From: Pseudomonas corrugata
Lineage (GTDB): Bacteria; Pseudomonadota; Gammaproteobacteria; Pseudomonadales; Pseudomonadaceae
Length of the DNA stretch: 64,000 bases
Assembly (NCBI RefSeq): GCF_001269905.1
Contig: NZ_LHVK01000005.1
Location: 186,001 to 250,000, forward strand
Direction: 5' to 3'
Of this stretch, positions 14,473 through 23,230 are shown one piece after another. The position numbers and the translations under genes were made by a program. How positions within the stretch are numbered: the first letter of the stretch is position 1; the number at the start of each line of letters is the position of its first letter. The notes under the pieces are model-generated. The model made no database searches. It had not been told where the DNA came from and saw nothing but the letters and a program-made list of their open reading frames with translations.

Positions 14473-17400
14473 ATGCACCTGCTCAGGACTCAGCCCGGCG
14501 GCTTCGTCTCGAACGACAACATCGCCGACCTGGGGCAAACCCCCGCAGAGCTTGTGATCCTGTGCAGCGGCGATTCCAGCCTGGCGCTGTTGGCCGAAGC
14601 GGCGCGGCAGTTGCCGGATGATTACCCACAGTTTCGCCTCGCCAACCCGATGCAGGTGCAGAACCACGCTTCGGTGGATCTTTACGTCGAGGACGTGCTG
14701 CGTCACGCCAAGGTCATCCTGTTGTCACTGCACGGCGGTATCGGTTATTGGCGCTACGGCATCGAGCGCTTGATGGAGCTGGCCGGGCGCGGGGTGACGC
14801 TGATCCTGGTGCCGGGGGACGACCGTCCGGACCCGGAACTCAGCGACTTGAGCAACGTGCCCGCCGCCGACCGCGACCGGCTCTGGCAGTTTTTGCGCCA
14901 GGGTGGGCTAGGCAACGCCCTGGACCTGTTTCACAACCTCGGCAGCCAGTGGTTCGGTCGCGACTACGCCTGGGCTGAACCGCGGACCCTGCCGCGCACG
15001 GCCATCTACCATCCGCAGAAAACCAGTGCCAGCCTCGACGACTGGCAAGCCGGCTGGCAGGCCGATCAACCTGTGGCGGCGGTGCTGTTCTACCGTTCTC
15101 ATCTGCAAGCGGCGAACACGGCGTTCATCGACGTGTTCTGTCAGCGTCTGCAAGTGGCGGGACTCAATCCGTTACCGATTGCGGTAGCGAGCCTCAAGGA
15201 GCCTGGTTGCCTGGCGCAGGTCGAAGACTGGCTGGACGCGGTCGAGGCAGGGGTGATCCTCAATACCACCGGGTTTGCCCAGTCGAGCCCGGAAGCGCCG
15301 CACTTGCGGCCGTTTCGTCGCAACATCCCGGTGATCCAGGCGATCTGCGCCCAGGACAACGAACCCGGTTGGCGTGCCAGCGAGCAGGGCCTGGGCCCGC
15401 GGGACCTGGCGATGCACATCGCCTTGCCGGAGCTGGACGGGCGGATCATCAGCCGCCCCATCAGCTTCAAGGACATGGCCTGGCGCAGCGAGCGCAGTCA
15501 GAGTGATGTGGTCTGCTACCGGGCCGTGCCCGAGCGCATGGATTTCGTTGCAGAGCTGGCCCGGCGCTGGACCGAACTGGCGCGCCTGCCCAATGGGCTG
15601 AAGCGCGTGGCGTTGATCCTCGCCAACTACCCGACCCGGGATGGACGCATCGGCAACGGTGTCGGTCTGGACACACCGGCGGCGGCGTTGAACATCCTGC
15701 GGGCCATGCAGGACGAGGGCTATCCGCTGCCCGCCGAACTGCCTGCCAGTGGCACCGCGCTGATCCAGCAGTTGCTGGGCGGGGTCAGCAACGACCTGGA
15801 CAGTCTCGACCTGCGGCCGTGTCATCAGAGCCTGGCGCTGGAGGCTTACCAGGCCATGTTCGACACGCTGCCCGAGGCCAATCGCCAGGCGGTGCTGGAG
15901 CGCTGGGGCGCGCCCGAGACGGACCCGATGTTCCGCGCCGGTCGCCTGATGATCGCTGGCCTGCGCCTGGGCCTGACGTTTGTCGGCATCCAACCGGCCC
16001 GGGGGTATCAGGTCGATCCGAGTGCGGTCTACCACGACCCGGACCTGGTGCCGCCCCATGGCTACCTGGCGTTCTATTTCTGGTTGCGCCATACCTATGG
16101 TGCCCATGGCGTGATCCACGTCGGCAAGCATGGCAACCTCGAATGGCTGCCGGGCAAAGGCGTCGGGTTGTCGGAAAGCTGCTGGCCGGACGCGCTGCTG
16201 GGACCGCTGCCGAATATCTATCCATTCATCGTCAACGACCCAGGCGAGGGGGCCCAGGCCAAGCGGCGTACCCAGGCAGTGATCATCGATCATCTGATGC
16301 CGCCGCTGACCCGCGCCGAAACCTACGGACCGCTGCGTAACCTCGAGTTGCTGGCCGACGAGTATTACGAAGCGCAATTGCTCGACCCGCGACGTGCCCG
16401 AGAGCTGCAGCGGGACATCCTGAACCTGGTGCGCGAAACCCATATCGATCGCGAGCTGCAATTGGACGCCGACGCGGACGCGGCGATCTGGCTGCCGCGC
16501 CTGGACACCTACCTGTGCGATCTGAAGGAGTCGCAGATCCGCGACGGCCTGCACATTTTTGGCGAATCGCCCGGCGGACGGCTGCGCATCGACACCTTGC
16601 TGGCGTTGCTGCGCATCCCCCGGGGCGATGGCAAAGGCGCGCAGTCGAGCCTGTTGCGGGCACTGTCGAAGGCGTTCGGGCTGGGCTTCGATCCGTTGGA
16701 TTGCGCCTTGGCCGACCCGTGGGCTGGCGACTGTCCCGAGGCGTTGCGGCAGGTCAGCGATGAGCCCTGGCGCACCGCCGGCGATACCCGCGAGCGCCTG
16801 GAGCTGTTTGCGGCAAGCTTGATCGAGCAGGCCTTGGAGGGCAGGGTCGAGCAATTGGAAGCGCCGGGTTGGCAGGACGTGAGCAGCATCATCGAGAGTC
16901 TGCGGTCCGTCGTGGCCCCGCGCCTGGATGCCTGTGGCCCGGCGGAAATGCGCGGCCTGCTCGATGCCCTGGGCGGACGCTTCGTGCCGGCGGGCCCCAG
17001 CGGTGCGCCGAGTCGTGGGCGCCTGGACGTGTTGCCCACCGGACGCAACTTCTTCTCGGTGGACGTACGCAACCTGCCCACCACCACGGCGTGGCGCATC
17101 GGTTTCCAGTCGGCGAGCCTGATTCTGGAGCGGCACTTGCAGGATCACGGCGATCACCTGCGCCAGCTTGGCCTGTCGGTGTGGGGCACTGCCACCATGC
17201 GCACCGGCGGCGATGACATCGCCCAGGCCATGGCGCTGATGGGTGTACGCCCGGTGTGGGCTACGGGCAGCCAACGGGTGGATGATTTCGAGATCCTGCC
17301 GCTGAGCCTGCTGGATCGGCCCCGGGTCGATGTGACGCTGCGGGTATCGGGGTTTTTCCGGGACGCCTTTGCCAACCTGATCCGGCTGTTCGATGCGGCG

Positions 17401-18234
17401 GTGCAGGCCGTCGCCGCGCTCGATGAGCCGCCAGACATGAACCCCCTGGCGGCCAAGGTGCGGAGCGAGCGGGAGGCCCTGCTGGCTTCGGGCGTCGAGC
17501 CGGAAACCGCCGCCCGGCAGGCCGGCTGGCGGATCTTCGGCGCCAAGCCCGGAGCCTATGGCGCGGGCGTGCAGGGCGCCATCGACGGTCGCCTGTGGCA
17601 GAGTCGCGAAGACCTGGCCGAGGTGTACCTGAACTGGGGCGGCTACGCCTACGGCGGCTCAGATGAAGGCACCGCTGCGCGAGATCAGTTTTCCCGGCGA
17701 TTGGGCCAGGTGCAAGCGGTGTTGCAGAACCAGGACAACCGCGAGCACGACCTGCTCGATTCCAACGATTACTACCAGTTCCAGGGCGGCATGCTGGCGG
17801 CGGTGGAAACCCTCGGTGGTACCGCCGCGGCCAGCTACCACGGCGATCACAGCCAACCGGACTTGCCCCGGATCCGTACCCTCAAGGAAGAGCTCAACCG
17901 CGTCATCCGTTCCCGGGCAGCCAATCCGAAGTGGATCGACGGGGTCAAGCGGCACGGCTATAAAGGCGCATTCGAACTGGCGGCAACGGTGGATAACCTG
18001 TTTGCTTTCGACGCCACGACACAGCTGATCGACGATCACCAGTACGCCTTGCTGGCCGATGCCTACCTGCTCGACCCGGACACCCGGGACTTCGTCCGTC
18101 AACACAACCCCGACGCCTTGCGGGACATGACCGAGCGCATGCTTGAGGCGCAGCAGCGGGGAATGTGGCAGGCGCCGGGGGCGTATCGCGAGGCGCTGGA
18201 GAATCTGTTGCTCGACATTGAAGAAGATGGTTGA
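14473..18234 (+). CDS. cobN: Cobaltochelatase subunit CobN
   Basis: Large subunit of the ATP-dependent aerobic cobaltochelatase that inserts Co2+ into hydrogenobyrinate a,c-diamide. The 1253 residues match the family length and contain characteristic blocks: HGGIGYWRYG, NGVGLDTPAAALNIL, HGYLAFYFWLRHTYGAHGVIHVGKHGNLEWLPGK (the conserved metal-site region) and WGGYAYGG. The ATG follows the cobW stop by 3 nt. The partner AAA+ and VWA subunits are supplied by the adjacent chlID locus. No separate cobS or cobT gene is visible. Confidence 0.96.
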   Translation: MHLLRTQPGGFVSNDNIADLGQTPAELVILCSGDSSLALLAEAARQLPDDYPQFRLANPMQVQNHASVDLYVEDVLRHAKVILLSLHGGIGYWRYGIERLMELAGRGVTLILVPGDDRPDPELSDLSNVPAADRDRLWQFLRQGGLGNALDLFHNLGSQWFGRDYAWAEPRTLPRTAIYHPQKTSASLDDWQAGWQADQPVAAVLFYRSHLQAANTAFIDVFCQRLQVAGLNPLPIAVASLKEPGCLAQVEDWLDAVEAGVILNTTGFAQSSPEAPHLRPFRRNIPVIQAICAQDNEPGWRASEQGLGPRDLAMHIALPELDGRIISRPISFKDMAWRSERSQSDVVCYRAVPERMDFVAELARRWTELARLPNGLKRVALILANYPTRDGRIGNGVGLDTPAAALNILRAMQDEGYPLPAELPASGTALIQQLLGGVSNDLDSLDLRPCHQSLALEAYQAMFDTLPEANRQAVLERWGAPETDPMFRAGRLMIAGLRLGLTFVGIQPARGYQVDPSAVYHDPDLVPPHGYLAFYFWLRHTYGAHGVIHVGKHGNLEWLPGKGVGLSESCWPDALLGPLPNIYPFIVNDPGEGAQAKRRTQAVIIDHLMPPLTRAETYGPLRNLELLADEYYEAQLLDPRRARELQRDILNLVRETHIDRELQLDADADAAIWLPRLDTYLCDLKESQIRDGLHIFGESPGGRLRIDTLLALLRIPRGDGKGAQSSLLRALSKAFGLGFDPLDCALADPWAGDCPEALRQVSDEPWRTAGDTRERLELFAASLIEQALEGRVEQLEAPGWQDVSSIIESLRSVVAPRLDACGPAEMRGLLDALGGRFVPAGPSGAPSRGRLDVLPTGRNFFSVDVRNLPTTTAWRIGFQSASLILERHLQDHGDHLRQLGLSVWGTATMRTGGDDIAQAMALMGVRPVWATGSQRVDDFEILPLSLLDRPRVDVTLRVSGFFRDAFANLIRLFDAAVQAVAALDEPPDMNPLAAKVRSEREALLASGVEPETAARQAGWRIFGAKPGAYGAGVQGAIDGRLWQSREDLAEVYLNWGGYAYGGSDEGTAARDQFSRRLGQVQAVLQNQDNREHDLLDSNDYYQFQGGMLAAVETLGGTAAASYHGDHSQPDLPRIRTLKEELNRVIRSRAANPKWIDGVKRHGYKGAFELAATVDNLFAFDATTQLIDDHQYALLADAYLLDPDTRDFVRQHNPDALRDMTERMLEAQQRGMWQAPGAYREALENLLLDIEEDG

Positions 18235-18278
18235 TGTGTACCATCAGCTGGCCATGTGCAGAACCTGTGGCGAGGTCA

Positions 18279-18367
18279 TCTGTGGGAGCAAGGCTTGCCC
18301 GCGATACAGGCGGTGCGGTCCTTCAGAAATCGAGGCGTCTTGTCGCGAGCAAGCTTTGCTCCCACAG
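18279..18367. repeat. REP-type inverted pair
   Basis: A GGGAGCAAGGCTTGCCCGCGAT unit and an inverted copy lie between cobN and the chelatase ATPase gene. A short piece of the GGGGATAAATCCCC-type repeat follows at about 18371-18384. Confidence 0.85.
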
Positions 18368-18438
18368 TGCGGGGATAAATCCCCTTGGCACAGAGCTGTG
18401 TTCACACTGAACTTACCGACCACTCCCGAGAACTCACG

Positions 18439-19443
18439 ATGACCGACACCCCCCATTTCCCGCTCTCCGCCGTGGTCGGCGCCGATGACCTGAAACTGGC
18501 CCTGTGCCTGGCCGCCATCGATCCGAAGATCGGTGGTGTGCTGATCGAAGGTCCCCGGGGCATGGCCAAGTCGACCCTTGCCAGGGGACTGGCGGATCTG
18601 CTGGCCAGTGGGCAGTTCGTCACCTTGCCCCTGGGCACCACCGAGGAGCGACTGGTGGGCACCCTCGATCTGGACGCCGCCCTGGGGCAAGGGCGTGCGC
18701 AATTCTCTCCCGGTGTGCTGGCCAAGGCCGACGGTGGCGTGTTGTACGTCGATGAAGTGAACCTGTTGCCCGATCACCTGGTGGACCTGCTGCTGGACGT
18801 CGCCGCCAGTGGTACCAACCTGATCGAGCGCGATGGCATCTCCCATCGGCATCCGGCGCGTTTCGTGCTGATCGGCACCATGAACCCGGAGGAGGGCGAG
18901 TTGCGCCCGCAACTGCTCGACCGGTTTGGCCTGAACGTGGCCCTCGACGGTCATACCGCGCCGACGGAACGCGGACAGATCATTCGGCGACGGTTGGATT
19001 TCGACAGTGATCCCGTGGCGTTTTGCGCGCAATGGGCATCGGCCCAGGGCCAACTGCGCGAGCGTTGCCAGAACGCTCGCGAGCGCTTGTCACAGATTCC
19101 CCTGGACGATCAGGCCTTGGCGCAGATCACCGAGCGCTGCTTTGCCGCCGGCGTCGATGGCTTGCGCGCGGACCTGGTCTGGTTGCGGGCCGCACGGGCC
19201 CATGCGGCCTGGCGCGGGGCGCCGGTTATCGCCGCCGAAGACGTCGATGCGGTCGCCGAGTTTGCCTTGCGCCACCGTCGGCGTGGGCACTCAGTCCCGG
19301 CACCTTCACCGTCCCAGGCGCCCTCGACTGGCGACCGAGCCGCCGAGCCGAGCGAAGGCCAGGGCCAGTGGGGCGATCTGCCGGCCCAGGCGCTACCGAC
19401 CGGCGCCCGGCGTGACGTGCCGAGCTGGCCAAAAAAGCCCTAG
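18439..19443 (+). CDS. Chelatase AAA+ subunit (ChlI/BchI-like; short zero-frame product of chlID)
   Basis: ATPase motor of a magnesium/cobalt-chelatase-type complex, here most likely serving CobN. The 334 residues show Walker A GPRGMAKST (about residues 36-44), Walker B GGVLYVDEVNLL and the sensor region IGTMNPEEGELRPQLLDRFGL, then a Pro-rich linker (PAPSPSQAPSTGDRAAEPSEG). The start at 18439 (MTDTPHFPL) begins the conserved domain. The frame ends in a slippery A-AAA-AAG, CCC, TAG. A -1 shift there joins it to the VWA frame and gives a 556-residue full-length subunit. This short form would be the non-shifted product. Confidence 0.93.
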   Translation: MTDTPHFPLSAVVGADDLKLALCLAAIDPKIGGVLIEGPRGMAKSTLARGLADLLASGQFVTLPLGTTEERLVGTLDLDAALGQGRAQFSPGVLAKADGGVLYVDEVNLLPDHLVDLLLDVAASGTNLIERDGISHRHPARFVLIGTMNPEEGELRPQLLDRFGLNVALDGHTAPTERGQIIRRRLDFDSDPVAFCAQWASAQGQLRERCQNARERLSQIPLDDQALAQITERCFAAGVDGLRADLVWLRAARAHAAWRGAPVIAAEDVDAVAEFALRHRRRGHSVPAPSPSQAPSTGDRAAEPSEGQGQWGDLPAQALPTGARRDVPSWPKKP

Positions 19444-20108
19444 GCATTCTCCCCCGTTCGGCCGCGGGGGCGAATGCCAGACCCCGTGCCGGGCTGTTGC
19501 AGCGGGGGCGTCAAGGCCGCAGCAAAGCGGCGGCCAGCGGCGTGGTGAATTGGCCGGGCACCTTGTTGAACGGTCGTCCGCGTTTGCGTGAAGACTTGCG
19601 TTGGCAGGCACGTCATCGCTCGCCCCATGAGCTCTGGCTGGTGATCGTCGATGCGTCGGCCTCGACCCGTCGTTATCGGGCCTTGAGCGATGGCAAGGGC
19701 CTGCTGGCGCAGCTGTTCGACGACGCCTACCGGCAGCGCGCCCGGCTGGCGCTGCTGACGGCCAGCGGCAGTGTCCCGAACTGGCAGGTGCAGGGGCTCA
19801 AGGCCTCGGCCGGTTTGCGCGACTGGCTCGACGGGCTGGGCGCCGGCGGCGGTACGCCGTTGCTGGCGGCGCTGCAGGAGGCCGGTCATTGGCTGGTCGC
19901 CCGGCGCAAGCGCTACCCAGCGGAGCAGCAAAGGGTGTTGCTGATGACGGATGGGCGAGTGAAGGAGGGCTTGCCGCTTTCGCCACTCGATTGCCCCTGC
20001 CTGTTGGTCGACATCGAGCGCGGCCCGATCCGCCTGGGCCGGGCCCGGCAGTTGGCGGAGCAGTTGGGGGCGGAGTATCGGCATATTGATGATGGGGTAT
20101 CTGACTGA
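19416..20108 (+). CDS. VWA domain of the chelatase subunit (ChlD/CobT-like C-terminal half, expressed by -1 frameshift)
   Basis: This frame is open from 19416 to the TGA at 20106-20108 and overlaps the end of the AAA+ gene. It encodes a basic linker, then a von Willebrand A domain with the MIDAS residues DASAS, a GGGTPL threonine and MTDGR. Such domains bind Mg2+ and link the AAA+ ring to the large chelatase subunit. There is no ATG start with a ribosome site; only TTG (19497) and GTG (19542, 19545) codons exist. The natural product is probably the fusion 18439-19437 plus 19437-20108, about 556 residues. An independent internal start cannot be excluded. Confidence 0.8.
   Translation, partial: RAELAKKALGILPRSAAGANARPRAGLLQRGRQGRSKAAASGVVNWPGTLLNGRPRLREDLRWQARHRSPHELWLVIVDASASTRRYRALSDGKGLLAQLFDDAYRQRARLALLTASGSVPNWQVQGLKASAGLRDWLDGLGAGGGTPLLAALQEAGHWLVARRKRYPAEQQRVLLMTDGRVKEGLPLSPLDCPCLLVDIERGPIRLGRARQLAEQLGAEYRHIDDGVSD
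19431..19478 (+). promoter_or_regulatory. Candidate programmed -1 ribosomal frameshift site (A-AAA-AAG plus stem-loop)
   Basis: The heptamer A AAA AAG at 19431-19437 is in the exact zero-frame phase (CCA AAA AAG CCC TAG) used by the E. coli dnaX site. After a 5-nt spacer a strong stem follows: GGCATTC (19443-19449) pairs with GAATGCC (19472-19478), continued by CCCCCG with CGGGGG. The -1 frame reads straight into the VWA domain with no stop. No clear stimulatory Shine-Dalgarno-like element is seen upstream. Confidence 0.85.
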
Positions 20109-20130
20109 TATCCGTTGGTTGGATGGGCCC

Positions 20131-20226
20131 CATCGCGAGCAGGCTCGCTCCCACAGGGAGTTGTGGCGTAGATCAATCATGTATTCACAGCACATCCCAT
20201 GTGGGAGCGAGCCTGCTCGCGATAGC
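20131..20226. repeat. REP inverted pair
   Basis: Two inverted GCGAGCAGGCTCGCTCCCACA-type units are separated by about 45 nt, downstream of the chelatase VWA frame. Confidence 0.9.
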
Positions 20227-20297
20227 ATCACCTCGGTCCCCGATCTACCCCAGTCGAATCCCTGATCTATGCTGAGGCAACTTCACAGGAGTGAACC

Positions 20298-21944
20298 ATG
20301 CGCATACTCGTCACCAACCCCCAGGACGACTTCCGGGTCAAGGCCTATGCCGGTACCAATGGCGTGCTGCTCGCCATGGACCTGGCCGAATCGCGGCGCG
20401 AGGGCCTGTTGGGGTTTGCCATCGAGAAGCAGCAGGGCAACAAGCCCTGGTTGTTCCTGTTCAACAGCCTGACGTTCCCCGACAAGGCTCACACCTTCCC
20501 CCAGTTCCACGCCACGCCCAGCGACAAGGCGCCGTTGCAGAAATTTCGCTGGGCCGACTATGCCATCAATCCCGGTGTGACCATTCATTACCGTGTGCAT
20601 CTGGCCTACGGCAGTCCCGACGCACCGCAATTGGGAGAGTCCCTGGAGGTCACGGTCACCAGCGATAACGGACAACCCGCCAACCAGCAAGTGATCTTCA
20701 ATCGTGCCGTAGCCGCCAGCCAGGCGTTCCAGCGCAAGTTTCCCGAACTGGACGCGTTGATCAGTGCCAACCGGAGCCTGTCCATCGACGACTGGCCCGA
20801 TGCACCACGTCGCTGGCTGGAAAACGGTCTGCTGGGGCGCCTGACCGGCTTCATCGACCGGGCACTGGATGCCACCTGGGCCCTGGATATCGCCATCTAC
20901 GAGTACGAACTGCCGGTGATCATCGATGCGGTGAATGCCGCTTTCACCCGCGGCGCGCAGGTGCGGGTGCTGTACCATGCCGAGCCGGGCGACGACACCA
21001 CACTGCGCAACGAGGCCAGCCTGGAAAAACTGCCGCCGGCCAACAAGCGGGGACGGGTGACCCAAGGCATTTTCCACGACAAGTTCATCGTCTTGAGCAA
21101 GGTCGATGGCAGCGGTGCGTCGCGTCCCGAGGCCGTGCTCTGCGGCAGCACCAATTTCACCGCCAACGGTGTCTACCGCCAGGCCAATGTCGTTCATGTG
21201 CTGGACGACCCCCGGGTGAGCGACAGCTATCGCCAGGTGTTCGAGCAGATCTGGGCCGCACCCCGGGACGTCGATGCCACCCGCCAGTGGCTGACCCAGA
21301 GCAACCCCATGGACCCGCAGCAACGGTTATTCACCGGGTTCTCGCCGCGCACGGGAGAGGGCGACCTGGACCGCTTCGTCGAGATCATCAATGCCGCCCG
21401 CAAGGACCTGCTGTTCGTTACCGCCTTCGTCCTGCCCGACCGGATCCTTGACGCCTTGCTCGGCCAGCCCAACGACGATGTCCTGCGCTACGGCCTGCAA
21501 AACACCACCAGCCGCATCACTGGATTCCATGCCGACCGCACCGCCGAATTCGCCGCCACCGCATTGCTCAACACCGGGCTCGAAGGCTGGCTCAGGGAAA
21601 ACATGAAAGGCCAGAAGGGCAACCTGCTGGTGCACACCAAAGCCATCGTCACCGACTTCACCAGCGACACGCCAACCATCATCAGTGGCAGCCACAACCT
21701 CAGCGCCGCGGCCAGCAGCAATAACGACGAGAACTACCTCATCATTCAGGGCGACACCGACCTGGCCGACCGCTACGGGCTGGAACTGCTGCGTTTCTAC
21801 GAGCATTACCGCTTTCGTTATTTCGCCAGGAAGCTTGCGCTCAAGCAGGTCAGGCCGTTGGCGGTGGATGACAGCTGGAGCGATGACTATTACCGCGACG
21901 GGGATCTGCGGATGTTGTCGAGGGTGAGGTTTTGCGGCCGCTAG
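20298..21944 (+). CDS. Phospholipase D-like domain protein
   Basis: The 548 residues carry two PLD-type repeats. The second is canonical: His446-x-Lys448-x4-Asp453 in VHTKAIVTD, then GSHNLS. The first is HDKFIVLS at His260/Lys262, where Ser or Leu occupies the usual Asp position, then GSTNFTANG. An N-terminal region (about residues 1-150) looks like a beta-rich module of unknown role. No signal peptide is visible, so the protein is probably cytoplasmic or exported by a non-Sec route. It stands alone between REPs. The PLD superfamily includes phospholipases, nucleases and phosphatidyltransferases; the substrate here is unknown. Confidence 0.8.
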   Translation: MRILVTNPQDDFRVKAYAGTNGVLLAMDLAESRREGLLGFAIEKQQGNKPWLFLFNSLTFPDKAHTFPQFHATPSDKAPLQKFRWADYAINPGVTIHYRVHLAYGSPDAPQLGESLEVTVTSDNGQPANQQVIFNRAVAASQAFQRKFPELDALISANRSLSIDDWPDAPRRWLENGLLGRLTGFIDRALDATWALDIAIYEYELPVIIDAVNAAFTRGAQVRVLYHAEPGDDTTLRNEASLEKLPPANKRGRVTQGIFHDKFIVLSKVDGSGASRPEAVLCGSTNFTANGVYRQANVVHVLDDPRVSDSYRQVFEQIWAAPRDVDATRQWLTQSNPMDPQQRLFTGFSPRTGEGDLDRFVEIINAARKDLLFVTAFVLPDRILDALLGQPNDDVLRYGLQNTTSRITGFHADRTAEFAATALLNTGLEGWLRENMKGQKGNLLVHTKAIVTDFTSDTPTIISGSHNLSAAASSNNDENYLIIQGDTDLADRYGLELLRFYEHYRFRYFARKLALKQVRPLAVDDSWSDDYYRDGDLRMLSRVRFCGR

Positions 21945-21997
21945 CGGCAGCGGCAATTATTGCTACAAGCGCAAGTAGTCCCGGCACCGCCGACCCT

Positions 21998-22088
21998 TGT
22001 GGGAGCGAGCCCGCTCGCGAAGACGGCTTCACATTCAGCATCAATTCCAACTGACCCACCGCTATCGCGAGCAAGCCCGCTCCCACAG
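21998..22088. repeat. REP inverted pair
   Basis: Two inverted REP units with the variant core GAGCGAGCCCGCTCGCGA / TCGCGAGCAAGCCCGCTCCCACA lie downstream of the PLD gene. Confidence 0.88.
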
Positions 22089-22245
22089 AGGGCATGCGGC
22101 ACCGGTTTGGGGCCTTGCTACCCGCGCGTCGTAGCCAACGGTAGCAGTCTCGGGATCACGTCCCAAGTCGTCCACGCCCGGCCGATTTCTCCATCTCCCT
22201 GATTCCATTCACTTTCCATTTTCCTCGCCCATGGGCGTCCAGCCT

Positions 22246-22263
22246 GTGGCACACTTTCTGCTG
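22246..22263 (+). promoter_or_regulatory. Possible sigma54-type promoter of the ABC importer operon
   Basis: TGTGGCAC at 22245-22252 and TCTGCTG at 22257-22263 give the GG-N10-GC spacing of -24/-12 promoters (TGGCAC-N5-CTGCT). The start codon is 65 nt further on. No sigma54 activator gene is next to this operon, so this rests on motif match alone. Confidence 0.4.
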
Positions 22264-22265
22264 TA

Positions 22266-22305
22266 TATTCCGTTGTTACATACTATGTTCCGTTATAGCG
22301 GAATA
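22266..22305 (+). promoter_or_regulatory. Candidate operator for the IclR-type regulator
   Basis: TTCCG-TTATAG-CGGAA at 22288-22303 is a perfect inverted repeat of the kind bound by many IclR-family proteins. A further TATTCCG half-site lies at 22266-22272, mirrored by CGGAATA at 22299-22305. The block sits 22 nt before the first start codon of the importer operon, which contains an IclR gene. Confidence 0.5.
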
Positions 22306-22327
22306 AACTCATCCTGGAGTGCTTGCC

Positions 22328-23176
22328 ATGCATCGCCGACCTTCCTTGTTCAAAGCGTGTGTTTTTCTCTTCGCGGCCACGACGGCTGCCATGGGTGTCG
22401 CTCAGGCGGCCGACAGCAAGCTGGACAGCGTGCTGCAACGGGGGAAATTGATCGTGGGCACGGGCAGCACCAACGCGCCGTGGCACTTCCAGGGAGCGGA
22501 TGGCAAGTTGCAGGGGTTTGATATCGACATCGCACGGATGGTCGCCAAGGGCCTGTTCAACGACCCGGAGAAAGTCGAGTTCGTGGTGCAGTCTTCCGAT
22601 GCGCGGATTCCCAACCTGCTGACCGACAAGGTGGACATGAGTTGCCAGTTCATCACTGTGACCGCCAGCCGTGCCCAGCAAGTGGCTTTTACCTTGCCGT
22701 ACTACCGCGAAGGCGTGGGCCTATTGTTGCCGGCCAACAGCAAGTACAAGGAAATCGACGACCTCAAGGCCGCCGGCGACGGCGTCACCGTCGCGGTGTT
22801 GCAGAACGTCTACGCCGAAGAGTTGGTGCACCAGGCGCTGCCCAAGGCCAAGGTCGACCAGTACGACAGCGTCGACCTGATGTACCAGGCGGTGAACTCT
22901 GGTCGTGCCGACGCGGCAGCCACCGATCAGTCCTCGGTCAAGTACCTGATGGTGCAGAACCCTGGCCGCTATCGCAGCCCGGCGTATGCCTGGAGTCCGC
23001 AAACCTATGCCTGCGCGGTCAAGCGCGGCGACCAGGATTGGCTGAACTTCGTCAACACCACCTTGCATGAAGCCATGACCGGCGTGGAATTCCCCACTTA
23101 CGCCGCATCGTTCAAGCAGTGGTTTGGCGTGGACCTGCCGTCGCCGGCCATCGGTTTCCCCGTTGAGTTCAAATGA
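22328..23176 (+). CDS. ABC transporter substrate-binding protein (polar amino acid family)
   Basis: Periplasmic receptor of the SBP_bac_3 family. The 282 residues begin with a signal peptide (about 1-25, ending GVAQAADS). The mature part has VLQRGKLIVGTGSTNAPWHF, then GFDIDIARMVAKGLF and a typical hinge region. ATG chosen at 22328 (MHRRPSLF), with GGAG 11-14 nt upstream. It is the first gene of a seven-gene catabolic block, and the ligand is probably the substrate of the downstream deaminase (see D-glucosaminate finding). Confidence 0.9.
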   Translation: MHRRPSLFKACVFLFAATTAAMGVAQAADSKLDSVLQRGKLIVGTGSTNAPWHFQGADGKLQGFDIDIARMVAKGLFNDPEKVEFVVQSSDARIPNLLTDKVDMSCQFITVTASRAQQVAFTLPYYREGVGLLLPANSKYKEIDDLKAAGDGVTVAVLQNVYAEELVHQALPKAKVDQYDSVDLMYQAVNSGRADAAATDQSSVKYLMVQNPGRYRSPAYAWSPQTYACAVKRGDQDWLNFVNTTLHEAMTGVEFPTYAASFKQWFGVDLPSPAIGFPVEFK

Positions 23177-23230
23177 TCCCGTGAGCCCGGGGCACCCCAT
23201 GCGGGCGCCCCGTCGAAGGTACTGCCGACC

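Noticed and set aside
15172..17274. 700-codon minus-strand frame inside cobN
   Set aside because: Antisense shadow rich in Gln, Arg, Ala and Val. CobN has full-length family motifs.
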